From Mytilinidion resinicola (Eukaryota; Ascomycota; Dothideomycetes; Mytilinidiales; Mytilinidiaceae), in assembly GCF_010093595.1 (NCBI RefSeq), contig NW_022985440.1, positions 1,798,325-1,862,324 of the forward strand: a DNA stretch of 64,000 nt, written 5' to 3'. Within the stretch, counting starts at the first letter, position 1, and each line of letters opens with the position of its first letter. Positions 35,312 through 46,293 of the stretch are shown here, piece by piece. Under the pieces are notes generated by a model, which was not told the origin of the DNA, ran no database searches, and saw only the letters and a program-made list of their open reading frames with translations. The translations under genes were made by a program, and so were the position numbers.

Positions 35312-37600
35312 AGAATTAAAGGGCTTAATTATCCTAGGAGCGCTTTTAAAAGAGATATTTAGGATCTAAGCTTTTGGTTTTAGGATAGGAAATGTTAAGT
35401 TGGCGAATTTAGAGGGATTTAAAGAAAAAGGTTATATTAAAGCGCGGGATAAAAGTGCGAAATTCTGTAGTTAGTCCCTAATTTATATATCCTAGTTTAT
35501 ATTATCTTCTATTATAAGGGCCGTGGAAATATTCTGTTAGGTAATACTATAGAAAGTGCTTTAGTAATAGATAAAGTATATATAAGGATTTCTAGAGTAC
35601 GCATATTAGAAGAGCTTTTATATATACCCTCTAGTATTCTTTAATACTATTAGAAGGGTTTTAGTAATTTCCTAGAGGCAGCACCTTATTAAGTATATCG
35701 GCGCCTTTTACTGCATCTATCTAATCGAGCTGTATATTGCTTAGGGCAGTAGCTAGAAAAATAGCGTCTTTATAATCTATCCGGGATAGGAGATTAAGGA
35801 CGAAGATTTTCTAGAACTAACGCATTATAAGGGTCTGCTTAGACATACAGAGTATAAAGTTGCGGAAAAGAAATTTAGAAGTACCCTAAGAGTTCGGTTC
35901 TATATATATTCTAAAAAGCTACTTTACGCAACTGCCCCGCTTAAGTATAGCAATTTATTTAATGCAGATAATAGTTCGCATTAAAAATAAAGTAGAAATA
36001 AAGATAAAGTAATAATCCTAACTATTATATAATAATCCTAACTATTATAAGTTAAATGCGCCTTTAAGGTATAGAATTTGCAATTATAATAGAGCGGCTA
36101 AGATCGCGCAGATTCTATACGGAATTAAGGAAAGTCTGGCATCTTTAAGAAAGGCTAAGGTATACAGCACAGCTAAGCGCCCTACGGCGCATGCGAAAGG
36201 CTAATCCACAGCTATAATAAAGGATCTTATATAGGCCTGCGGCGTATACTAATAAGAAGGCAAAACAAATATAGTATAAATATAGTGTTAGGCGCAGGGA
36301 GCCTCTACCTAGGGTGCCAGCAGGCCAGGAATAGAATAGTCTGCGCCGAGCCGCTAGCCGTAAGTAAAATAGGCTGGAAGCTAAAGCTTAGGTTCCTATT
36401 AGCCGTAATATTACTAGAGATCTAGCTTTCTCGACTTTATAATTTTGCTCCTAACTATAACAGCTTTATAAAATATTTCCCAGGTAAATCTACTTTATCT
36501 TATCTACTAATTCCACTTATATAAATACTATGTAAATCTTGCGATAGTGCAAAAAATCTTCGATTTTAGCTACAGCCTCTGGATGCGTTTAGTAGACTAG
36601 CGCGGATATTAAGCTACGAAGCGCAGCTGTAAAAAAGGGATAATCTTAAAAGCTACGCCTTGCAGTACCTTACTTTTTTATATACTTAGCTTAGCCTTAG
36701 TAAGCTTAGGTCTAAAAAAGGGTTTCCTCTATTCTAGTTCTATTTAGTATATCTATGGCGTTAAATCCGCGCTTGTTTACCGGACGCAGCTAGAGGCTAA
36801 ACAGCCCCTAAACGCATTCTATAGCTAGTATACAGGTGTTTTTCTAGAAAAGACGGGACGGGATCTCTATTTAATTAAGCTTATTAGTCTAAAGCAGTCT
36901 ATTTTAGGGATTAAAAGCTACTATAACACCGTAACCACTTGCAATAATAACTATAAAATAGGTCTAGAAGCTGTATAATAAGTAGTTAGTTAAGAACTTA
37001 TTTCTATCCTGCTGTGCTACAGCTACTAATTTTGTGTATACGTCTGGGACTAGCGGCCAGATTAGACCTAGCTATTAGGCTATACCGCGCCGCACCTATA
37101 AACAGAGCAGCGTTCTTGCCGTTCTCTTAGGTATTACTACAGCATCTACTCTACTATAAATACTCTTATTCTTTCTATTTTTCTAGAGGCACTAGTTTAA
37201 TACCAATATTTTAATTAATTAGGCCCCTTACTATCCTTGGCCACTTACTTCTTACTATTAGAGTTAGCACCTAAAGCAACTTCTTTACCTTTCTAAGTTA
37301 GGCTGGCGATAACACTAACTATTCTAATAATATTAATCTCCAGCTTTCTTCTATTTAACACCTTATATAGAAGACAGACTTTAAGTCTTATAAAATTAAA
37401 CTTTAGCAGCAAAAAATAACAGGAAGCTATAATCCTTTAGGGAAAATTATACCTGGTATATCTACCTTAGATTATTTATACTTAAAGCGCCCGGTATTAA
37501 TAAAGAAACCGTCTAGAGGGGAAATTATTATCCTTCGGAATAAACAATATTAAATAGACCGTCCAAACTTATAGTATAAATTTAACGGACTTAAATATAT
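35312..37600. other. AT-rich RIPped DNA, unidentified
   Basis: About 2.3 kb without a recognisable gene. Short stretches of normal composition occur (36130-36400 and 36740-36860), but no family could be read on either strand. Confidence 0.5.
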
Positions 37601-38125
37601 TCTTCCTTTTAGTCGGGAATATAGCTAGAGACGGGTTCTTTACTTGCCACTATTTTAATATTACAGCGGAAGAAGTCTCGTCGTCTATTACTACGTTAGC
37701 AATATTTATAACAACCTTAACCTTAATTACAGACTTAAGTATAAGAAGCGCTACGGCTATACAGTTCTTCCCGGCCCTAATATTAAGCGCTATAACTTGA
37801 TTACTATAACTATAAAACAAAGACACTATAATAAAGGTCGGACTTAGTGTTGGCTTAGGCCTAGGTATACCTATAATCCTACTTTTTAGTGTATACCTTA
37901 GCATACAAGCTATAAAAACGCGTTAAATAGCAGGGGAAGCCGCGGATTAGTCTATCTATATTAGTCCTAATCCTCTAAAGTATCTACTAGTAGAGTACTT
38001 ATAAGCGCCTTCTAAAGAAGAGCTTTATATAGAGCTGTTAGAACTACCAGGAGATAGATTATATACTACACAGGAACTACTAGAAGGTAGATACAACGCT
38101 CCGCAGGAACTTTTATAATACTGGG
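37600..38125 (+). pseudogene. Possible single-pass membrane protein relic
   Basis: Plus-strand text shows DGFFTCHYFNITAEEVSSS (near 37630), a Ser/Thr/Ile-rich stretch and a Gly/Val-rich hydrophobic segment, VGLSVGLGLGIPIILLFSVY (near 37830-37890). A C-terminal tail follows with repeated ELLELPG/ELLEGRY-like motifs (near 38030-38110). This is the usual layout of fungal extracellular-TM-tail proteins whose tail ends in xELPG motifs. Three stops interrupt the segment near 37800-37822. The N-terminus is not resolved. No function is proposed. Confidence 0.35.
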
Positions 38126-39015
38126 TATAGTAGTAGGTTATAAGTTTAACACGAAACCTTTAGTTTATACTTATAGGTTATATTCTCTTATTATCTATAT
38201 ATGCGGAAAGAAAGTTAATTAATAATAGATATACACTTCTCTCTAATTTAGGGCCTGTATTTTCCTTTAAATATAATCTATTAGATTATAATAATCCCCT
38301 ATAGCAAGCAATATTAGCAGCAATTAGGGATAAATTATCTATATTATATACTCTTTATTTAATGTTTAGACGCTACGGCCTGGAATCCGAGCAGATCTAT
38401 TTACTAAACATTAGCTCCCTAATATTAATTAAATAACACTTTAATATATTCGCCAATCTAAAGGACCTATAGACCTATTATATTAATAAATCTAATATCT
38501 TACCGCGCTACCTTAGGCGGCCGTAGAGTATTACTTTAATTAAAGAAGTTCTTATAGAGGTATATTTAAAGTCGCTGTTATCTCCAAATATTACTATATT
38601 GAGTTGATTTGTTAAGTTAGGACTAAGATGCGGCCTAGAGACCTTCGAGTAACTAGCCTATTATATATCCGCCGCGTATCTTGCTTCTAGAGTTTGCATG
38701 TTTTCTCTAGATCTTAAGGAAGGGAGGTGGATAATATATATCGGAAAGCGATAGAGATAATAGAGGTAAGAGGCAGCGTTGTATCCTAAAGGAGAGTTAA
38801 GCGCTGGATAAGGGGCCACTAAAAACGGCTAGCGCCGACTCCAAGCGCTATGCGTTATCTTAGCCTTCCTATCCCAACTTCTTTATATTTTTATTAATTT
38901 CTATCCTTCTCCGTTCGCTTTCCTTCTTAAGCTTCGCGCACTTACAGCGTTTAATATATTGCATATTGTTTCTTTATACTACTAGCCCTATGCTGCTATA
39001 GCTCCGAGGTTAGAT
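38126..39015. other. AT-rich DNA, unidentified
   Basis: No gene recognised on either strand. Composition becomes more balanced from about 38600 towards the kinase gene. Confidence 0.5.
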
Positions 39016-39019
39016 CTTA

Positions 39020-40011
39020 TAAGGGACTTAAGGCTAAGAATGCGATTCTACTCTAGTTACACCCACTATATATACTATGTCTCTGGAGCCAGCGCTCGCC
39101 AACGGACTGTAAAGAAGGAAGAGCACTAGCAAAAATATAGCTGCCTTGGCTCCGGTGCGTTCGGGACTGTATGGCTTAAGAAATTAGTGTCGGGAGAGGC
39201 TGATGCGAAGCAACGTGCCGTAAAGGAAATCCGTAAGAATAGCTATCTATTAAGTACTATTAACTATAGTTATAAGCTTAAAGCTATTGCTAAATTTTCC
39301 TATAAATAATATAAATAATGCTTTATGCAATCCTCTAGGTGGTATAAGAGCGGGGAAAGCATTTTTATTACTATAGAGTATTTTCCCCTTAGCGATCTCC
39401 AGGATTACCTAGCGAAACCCTTGCCAGTATTAGAAGTTTAGTAGATTACTTTTCAGATCCTGGAAGGCATCGCATTTATGCACGAGAATGGTTTTGCCCA
39501 CCGAGACTTAAAACTAACAGTAGGATCTATCTTTTTCCAAGACGTAAAATCTAATATTCCTAACTATAACTTAGTGTAGAATATATTGGTAAAGTTAATA
39601 GGACCTAATTAGTGGGTTAAAATTGGCGATTTTGGCATTAGCAAACGTGCAGAGGGACTTACTGCTCTACGGACGCTGAATAGAACGCCGGGATTTTTAG
39701 CACCCGAAATACTTATGCAACTTGGCCTTCTTGATTTTAATAATCTTAATGTCGAAGACTAATACACCGTGTCCGTTAATGTCTGGGCTTTAGGAGAGAT
39801 TGTCTTTCGGGCGTTAACCGGGGAGACACCTTTCCCAATTAGACGTCTAGGACCCTACGTTAGGGGAAAAACAACTTTCCCTATTGAAATTTTGGCAGTC
39901 CACGGCATTAGCAATAACGCTTGTGATTTTGTAAAGTCTCTTATAGCTCCTTTGCCAAAAGACCGGCTAACGGCCAAAGATGCCATGTTGCACGCCTGGG
40001 TTAAGACATAA
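39020..40011 (+). pseudogene. Ser/Thr protein kinase, nonsense-mutated
   Basis: A protein kinase domain with intact active-site signature: GSGAFGTV (P-loop, near 39150), RAVKEIRK (near 39220), HRDLKLT-NILV across the intron, GDFGIS (near 39630), FLAPEI (near 39700), and C-terminal LTAKDAMLHAWVKT ending at 40009-40011. A 60-nt intron (39520-39579, GTAGGA...GTGTAG, with a CTAAC branch site) splits HRDLKLT from NILV. In-frame stops at 39127, 39439, 39442, 39610 and 39760 all read TAG or TAA where Gln or Trp is expected; further stops lie near 39300. Upstream text in frame (HYIYYVSGASARQRTVKKEE) suggests the gene starts before 39040. Overall type resembles fungal CAMK-like kinases. An ORF at 40050-40268 may be its C-terminal exon. 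Confidence 0.75.
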
Positions 40012-40049
40012 AGGGCTTCTTCGGTATAGTTATCTCTCGATTTATAAAG

Positions 40050-40268
40050 GTGTGCTTTACTCCTTGCTCTCCTCTGCTATTTAGAACGCAGTCTTATGTT
40101 CATCGCCTTATCTCTAGTTCTGAAAGTTTTTTTCAGGCAGATATATTATTGCCCGACTTTGATATAACAGGCGCTTCGGCATTGTGGACTACTGGGGTCG
40201 ATCAGACGCACGAGCCTTATCTCACAATAGGTGCAAACACTAATGCCAAAACCACAACCAAATCTTAA
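40050..40268 (+). pseudogene. Possible C-terminal exon of the kinase gene
   Basis: A 72-codon open stretch containing PDFDITGASALWTT, of normal composition, directly after the kinase domain and on the same strand. It resembles tails that follow kinase domains in fungal proteins, but no intron joining it to 40011 could be fixed. Confidence 0.3.
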
Positions 40269-40419
40269 ATAGCACAAGAGTTTTTAACCGGGCTGTTAAC
40301 TGTAATCCCGCGAGCAGACCAAGTCGTCGTTGCGAACACGTTGACGCCCACAGCCGACAGTTTGTCAATTAGCAGATCCTAGATGTCGCGAAAGCCTGTG
40401 CTGCAGTCTATCATCGCAG

Positions 40420-41923
40420 AGAGATAAAATAATAAGACTTTGGAGACGATAAGAGATCCCGATCCTCCCTATCTATCCAACTTTAAAGAGTTATCTTAAC
40501 TAACTCCTTCCTCCAGTCTCAGAACTCCGCTAACTCTATATAGGCCGACCTTACATATCTCTCCCCATCCACATAATTCTCTTAGTCCTAGTTCGGGGGT
40601 AATACTATCTCCGCATAAGCCAGTCTTCCAAACTTCATCCCCGCTTCCCGTGTCTTCCAGTCCAAGCCCGGAGGCTTCACAGCCCCTGCTTGCGCCTATT
40701 GCTATAAAGCCTCTCTTACAGATAATAAGCTCTAAGGATAACGGCAGCCCCGACCTCTTCTTCGACAACCTCCCCTCGCCAAGGATGGGCGAGGTCCCTC
40801 CCGCCCTCTCCCCACTCGACGCCCTACCGCTGCCGGTTTTGCGTGACGCGCCGATGGAGGAGAGTAAGAAAATAAGCGAAGTCTCCCAAGAAGACAGCGT
40901 GACCGAAGTGGAAGACCTTGGCAATCCTCTCCAGTCGGACCAACTACTTACTTGTAAATATTACTTCGGGCCATATATTTTACGTCGAATGCTATATAAA
41001 GATTGCAGAGTTAAGATAATATGCGGTCTAAAAAATAATAAAGGGGAATTGATTGCAGTCCGTCTTTACCGTCGCGACGCCTCGGATCCGCAACAGGCAT
41101 TGAGCGTTCACCTGGAGAACGCGATCTAATCAAATACCAACTATAAAAATATCTAACAACTACTTGAAATGATTCGCTCTAAAAATCATATTGGCCTTGT
41201 CCTTCAGTATCCTAGCGGCGGTACGCTTGTTGATTACGTATCCTCGCACAAAATGCTTAAAGAAGATACTGCTCGAAGGTTTTTTAGTTAACTTCTCGGA
41301 GCGATATTGTATTTGCACGGCTTTGGAGTTATCTATTATAATCTGAACTTAAGAACACTACAACTCGATAAAGACGGCAATATCGTTGTGACGGACTTCA
41401 GTATGGCAGGAACATTTAATGCGAAGAATAAACCAACTAAAGCCATGGAGCGGGGTTCAAACAACCGGGAATACATCGCATTATTCAACCTTGCGCAGGC
41501 GGACCAGCACGGAAAATTGCGGGGCGTCTGCTTGGAGAATTCTGAGAGCCTTCTGCCCTACACCGGCCCTGAACTTCTCAAATACGATGACATGTATACA
41601 GGCCCGTGGGTTGATGTGTGGAGTTGCGGAATAATCTTGGTAAGTTCTCGCTGTAACGCCTACAGAGTCAGTTATATTCCTGCGCTGATATGCAAAAGTA
41701 TGCGATGCTATGCGGATCCCTTCCCTTTTACGACGATTTAATGAATCCAATGGGCGACAATATCATTATGCTACAAAATTACATCAACCTAACGCCTCTG
41801 ACCTTTCCAAGCTATGTCACGTCTTCTGCTAGAAAGCTTATCTCGGCAATGCTAGAACCGGAGCTTCGCAAACGTATAGGTGTTCGCGGGATGCAGGTTG
41901 GCCCTTGGCACTATGGTTATTAA
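40420..41923 (+). pseudogene. Second kinase-fold gene (pseudokinase), nonsense-mutated
   Basis: A Ser/Pro-rich region (about 40430-40930) leads into a kinase fold: YILRRMLYKDC (P-loop region without Gly motif, near 40977), ELIAVRLYRRD (Lys replaced by Arg, near 41050), LVLQYPSGGTLVDYV, and YLHGFGVIYYNLNLRTLQL (near 41308). There HRDLKxxN reads YYNLNLRT and DFG reads DFS (near 41395). A 59-nt intron (41640-41698, GTAAGT...AAAAG) joins GIIL to YAMLCGSLPFYDD, typical of SNF1/Nim1-like kinases. The C-terminus has LISAMLEPELRKRIGV and stops at 41921-41923. In-frame TAA at 41127, 41154 and 41289 (and one near 40497) probably come from CAA. It lies on the same strand as the first kinase and may once have been one gene with it. 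Confidence 0.65.
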
Positions 41924-42593
41924 ACCGGCCAATCCTCAATCGGATTGACGGTCGGTTTGTTTGTATCACTTGTAGTTAGTCCAATCGGATTAAGCCTACA
42001 GCCAATTAAAGCTCAAGCGCGGCTTAACCTAATTATTCCGATTAGTGCATAGTTTGAACACCGCCCACCCACTCCTCTATAGTGAGACAAATCAAAGACG
42101 TGCGAGTAGGTTTTATAGAAACGATATAAGCCGGGCACGGACGCTGCACGTGCTAAGCGTGGCAGTTATGTGCCGTAGATCACGTAGATGCTAGCGAGTA
42201 AGGGAGTAGATGGGAAACTCTGATTGATGATTTGAGGAACATGCTACTAGATAATTCAATATCCTAAACCTAGCTTAATATCCTCGTAGCTCCCTCACTG
42301 TGATCCGTCGTTTTCGACGGGCGGAGATATCGCTATCGTAGTCGTATGTAATGGCCTTTGAACCTATGAACCACGACAGTCCTGTCCTAGCCTGTTAGGA
42401 GTATTCTCATAACTCCTCCACCGTGACTCAGGGCCTTGGCCGGACAGACCATAATCGCCACCCACCTCGTCCACTTACCGATCCTAATCAGCTTGGGGCT
42501 GGGCGGTAATGGTGGCGGAGTTAGCGTTTGTCTTTCGTAGAGCAGAGGAGCTTCTCTTCAGGAAAACACTAATGTCAGCCTCGAGCTAGAGCC
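41924..42593. other. Intergenic between kinase relic and C3HC gene
   Basis: GC-balanced and not RIPped. The decamer CAATCGGATT occurs twice (near 41937 and 41991). It is the shared 3' flank of two convergent genes. No ORF with support. Confidence 0.5.
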
Positions 42594-43803
42594 TCAGGAA
42601 TCTCCACCCTTCCCTAGGGACTTCAAACTTCGCTTGCTGGTCGATCTCTTCAACTTACTCTTCAACCGCTGCCACCTCCCCGCGAGATCCTTATCCCCCT
42701 TCTCCTCTCCTTCTTTCTTCCCTGCTATATCCGCCTCGCCACCAACCTCAGCACTGCCCTGCGTCGCCGTAGTGTCCCGCCTTTTGTTGACACCGAGTAC
42801 ATACTGTAGCGTCCGCCACGCCGCGAAGCCCGCCACTTGTCCGTCCGGCGGGTTAGCCTGCGCCTCCGCGTTTTTCCAGGGGCAGTGCTCGCGGTGTGTT
42901 TCGAGGAGGTTGAGGAGGAGTTGAGATTCTTCGGCGTTGACTTTCTTAGCCATAGTCGCGATACGCTCTTTCGTGTAGAGCCATAGACCCACGCGCTGGA
43001 AACAGTGAGAACACTGTGCGATGTAGAGGCCGTCTTGGGCGACGCCATTCCAGCCGAATAGGGCAAAAGCGAAGGCTGTGAGGGAGGGCGGTGGTGTTTC
43101 TTCAGTAGCAGCGTTCTCTTCTGCGGCGGCGAAGAATGAGGGTGGTAAGCACTTGATGAGAGACGATGGATTGATGCCGGTGAATTTGACACACTCGAAC
43201 GGAGGCAGGTGTGCCTCGATCGCTTTGAGGGACTGATACCGCCGTGAGAGATCCGCCTCGCAGACATCGCGTCGCGCAATCGGGATATGATAGATATCCT
43301 CTGCAACCAGATTAGCATCATCCCCTACACCGACGTAGCCATACCCATCCGAACTTACTCTTACAACCCGCCCTCCTCCACAAACAAAACTCCGCATGCC
43401 CCTCCACAATCCTCTCCGCATACGCCGCCACCAACTCTTCCTCAACATCCACACTCCAGTCCTCCGAGCCCTCAATCTCCTCCCCCTTGTCATCCTTCCG
43501 CTTCGGCCTCAGACTCACCACCACTCTAGCCTCGCATCCCCCCTTACAAGCAACGGTATTCCACGCTTCACACACCCACCCCCTCTTCACCCATTGCACC
43601 TTATTAATAGGGTCTGGTTTCATCGTCCACAGCTTCACATCCGCAAACGTCTTCAGCCGCGCCAGAAACGCGTCTTGGCTGTACGGCACGTAATTCGGCG
43701 TCTTCCGCGGGGGCGTCGACGCAGTCGTCTTCGACTTGACGGAGCGGATGGTCCTGGGGCTGGCGTGGGGGCGTGGCTTATCCATCGAGATCCGGGAAAT
43801 CAT
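42594..43803 (-). CDS. C3HC zinc-finger protein (Rsm1/NIPA/Pml39-like), 5' end displaced
   Basis: Homologues are nuclear proteins: human NIPA/ZC3HC1, yeast Pml39 (nuclear basket) and fission yeast Rsm1 (mRNA export). Two exons, 43803-43359 and 43300-42594, with a 58-nt intron (GTAAGT...TTGCAG), give 383 residues with no internal stop. Residues about 30-150 form the C3HC finger: FLARLKTFADVKLWTMKPDP, GWVCEAW..VACKGGC and EGHAEFCLWRRAGC. The second half has CSHCFQRVGLW and THREHCPW, the Rsm1-like C-terminal Cys/His module, then a Lys/Ser-rich tail. The frame stays open upstream (VPSTTEPPSKRSRHSDVSM), which looks like genuine N-terminal coding. It is then cut by a MULE at about 43865, so ATG 43803 is the first available start. 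It is the least damaged gene in the window. Confidence 0.85.
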
Positions 43804-43864
43804 GGAGACGTCGGAGTGGCGAGAGCGTTTAGATGGCGGTTCGGTAGTAGAGGGGACGGCGAGG

Positions 43865-44809
43865 GTTAGCCCTTTTATATTACTACCTGCACCTACTCTA
43901 TATACTAATCTATATACTTTTTAGCCTCCTTTTTATAGTTATACTCTGCAGGCGCTATAACGTTTCTATAGCTTAGCGGCCGGTTTAATAACTTAGCAGT
44001 ACCCCTTTTAATACCTGCTAGACGCTAAAACCCTTCTAGACGTGCTTATAGAGCTGTAATCTATTATAGAATATTTATATAGTTATTTTCTTATTCCACC
44101 TAAAGTTAAGGCTAAGCACTGTCTTACCTTTAAGCTCCTGCCTTTTTCTATAGTACCTTATCCTTTACACTAGGCGGCCGGCCGCGCTTCTTAGCTATAG
44201 GTGTTGCTATATGCGCTGCTATATGCGCTGCTATATACGCTGCTGTATGCGCTACTATATACGCTGCCGTAGATGCTGCTATAGATGCAGCTATAGGCCT
44301 AAAAAGGGCTGGATTAATATAAGAAAGATTAGCCGGTGTAGCTGTCGACTAATAGGTATTCTAAGCGATAGGAGCTGGACGAGGGACTATAGAAATAGGC
44401 GGTGCTGGCGGCGGAGCTGTCGGCATGCGTCCTGGAGGTATGCTTATATATCTACTCTATCTGGTTTACTACGGTATTTTACTAGGCCGTAGCCCTGCGC
44501 TAATACGTGCGCTTATAGAGTAATATGCGCTATCTCTGCTATAGTATAGTACGCCAGCTGTAGCGGGTGGAGGGCTATAGTAAGTGTATTATAGAAAAAA
44601 AGGAAAAGAATATAATTAATTGCGATTAAGGCCGTATTTAGAGAGAGTATTTGGAATTAGTAAGCGACTTAGGCAAGCGAATTAGAGGCCTCGGAGCACC
44701 CCTCCGGGCTAATTAGAACGTGGTGAAGTAATAGAAGGGGAAAGGGTGTGCGATTAGTAAGAAGGGGGTGTATAATTAGTAAAAAGGGGGTATGCGATTA
44801 GTAGCCCCC
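43865..44809 (-). mobile_element. Non-autonomous MULE, copy A (left end missing, RIPped)
   Basis: About 940 bp collinear with 45341-46293. Differences are overwhelmingly C-to-T or G-to-A; for example GCCCCCCTGCATTACC there reads GCCCTTTTATATTACT here. The right end ATTAGTAGCCCCC (44809) is present; the left inverted end is absent and the zinc-finger gene begins instead. It contains the minus-strand transposase-tail remnant. Confidence 0.85.
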
Positions 44810-44976
44810 TTTATATAATAAGTTCTTTTACTATTATAGTATCTGCTATTTCTTTTATATATATACTAATAATAGCCGAGCTAGTATAGTAGTTAAAGTT
44901 GTTCTATACTACTTAAATACCTTTTTTATTTTTCTATATAATTCTTTCTATAATAAGGCCTAGATTAATAAATATA

Positions 44977-46293
44977 GGGGGCTACTAATCGCATACCCCC
45001 TTTTTACTAATCGTACACCCCCTTCTTACTAATCGCACACCCTTTCCCCCCCTGTCGCTTCACCACTTTATAATTAGCTCGGATTAACGCGGAGCTTCCC
45101 CGGGCATTTACCTATACGTCTATCTACACGTAATACTATACGCGAGGCCGTACGGCCTTACGTACGGCTATATATATAGCTACACGAATAGGAAAAAATA
45201 TATGCCGATTTGTATAGCCTTATATACAAGCCTAAGTCTAGTATAGAATAGAAGTTCTATTCTAGAAGTGCCTATATGCCTACAAGCATGCTAAACCTGT
45301 TAAAACCTCACCTTATTACGGCTCCTTTGCATCGAGCCTGGCCCCCCTGCATTACCACCTGCACCTACTCTATATACTAATCCATATACTTCTTAGCCTC
45401 CTCCTTATAGTTATACTCTGCAGGCGCTACAACGTTCCTACGGCTTGGCGGCCGGCTTAATAACTCAGCAGTGCCCCCCTCAACACCTGCTGGACGCTAA
45501 GACCCTTCTAGACGTGCTTGTAGAGCTGCAATCTGTTGTAGGATATCTGCACGGTCATCCTCTTGTTCCACCTAAGGTTGAGGCTGAGCACTGTCTTGCC
45601 TCCGAGCTCCTACCTTTTTCCGTGGTACCTTATCCTTTGCACCAGGCGGCCGGCCGCGCTTCTTAGCTGCAGGTGTTGCTGTATGCGCTGCTGTATGCGC
45701 TGCTGTATGCGCTGCTGTATGCGCTGCTGTATGCGCTTCTGTATGCGCTGCCGTAGATGCTGCCGTAGATGCAACTGTAGGCCTAAGAAGGGCTGGATCA
45801 ATATAAGAAAGATCAGCCGGTGTAGCTGTCGACTGATAGGCATTCCGAGCTACAGGAGCTGGACGAGGGACTACAGAAATAGGCGGTGCTGGCGGCGGAG
45901 CTGTCGGCATGCGTCCTGGAGGTATGCTCGTATGTCCACTCTGTCTGGTTTACTACGGTATTTTGCTAGGCCGTAGCCCTGCGCTGATGCGTGCGCTTGT
46001 AGAGCAATATGCGCTACCTCTGCTGTAGCGTAGTACGCCAGCCGTGGCGGGTGGAGGGCCATAGTGAGTGTATTGTAGAAGGAGAGGAAGAGGATGTAAT
46101 TGATTGCGATCAAGGCCGCATTTGGAGAGAGCATTTGGAATTAGTGAGCGACTTAGGCGAGCGAATCGGAGGCCTCAGAGCACCCCTCCGGGCCAATCAG
46201 AACGTGGTGAAGCGACAGGGGGGGAGGGGGTGTGCGATTAGTGAGAAGGGGGTGTGCGATTAGTAAAAAGGGGGTGTGCGATTAGTAGCCCCC
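44977..46293 (-). mobile_element. Non-autonomous MULE, copy B (complete, nearly unRIPped)
   Basis: A 1,317-bp element with matching inverted ends, GGGGGCTACTAATCGCA(T/C)AC at 44977 and the reverse complement ending 46293. Inside, on the minus strand, is the Pro/Ala/Thr-rich, AT-hook-bearing C-terminus of a MULE transposase (KKRGRPPGAKDKVPRKK, near 45620-45670). Its flank GGGGGGCCAGG(C/T)TCGATGCA also occurs after the transposase of the full element (near 10045). It is therefore an internal-deletion derivative of a relative of the 6619-10507 transposon. A 12-bp tandem repeat (GCTGCTGTATGC, about five copies, 45677-45750) encodes a run of Ala-His-Thr. The catalytic domain is absent. No target duplication was seen. 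Confidence 0.9.

Noticed and set aside
30300..39000. Starship captain (DUF3435 tyrosine recombinase)
   Set aside because: Looked for because of accessory-type genes; no stretch could be matched to the family with any confidence.
42725..43869. Alternative-frame ORFs on both strands over the C3HC gene
   Set aside because: Overlap the spliced zinc-finger gene, whose domains fix the true frame.
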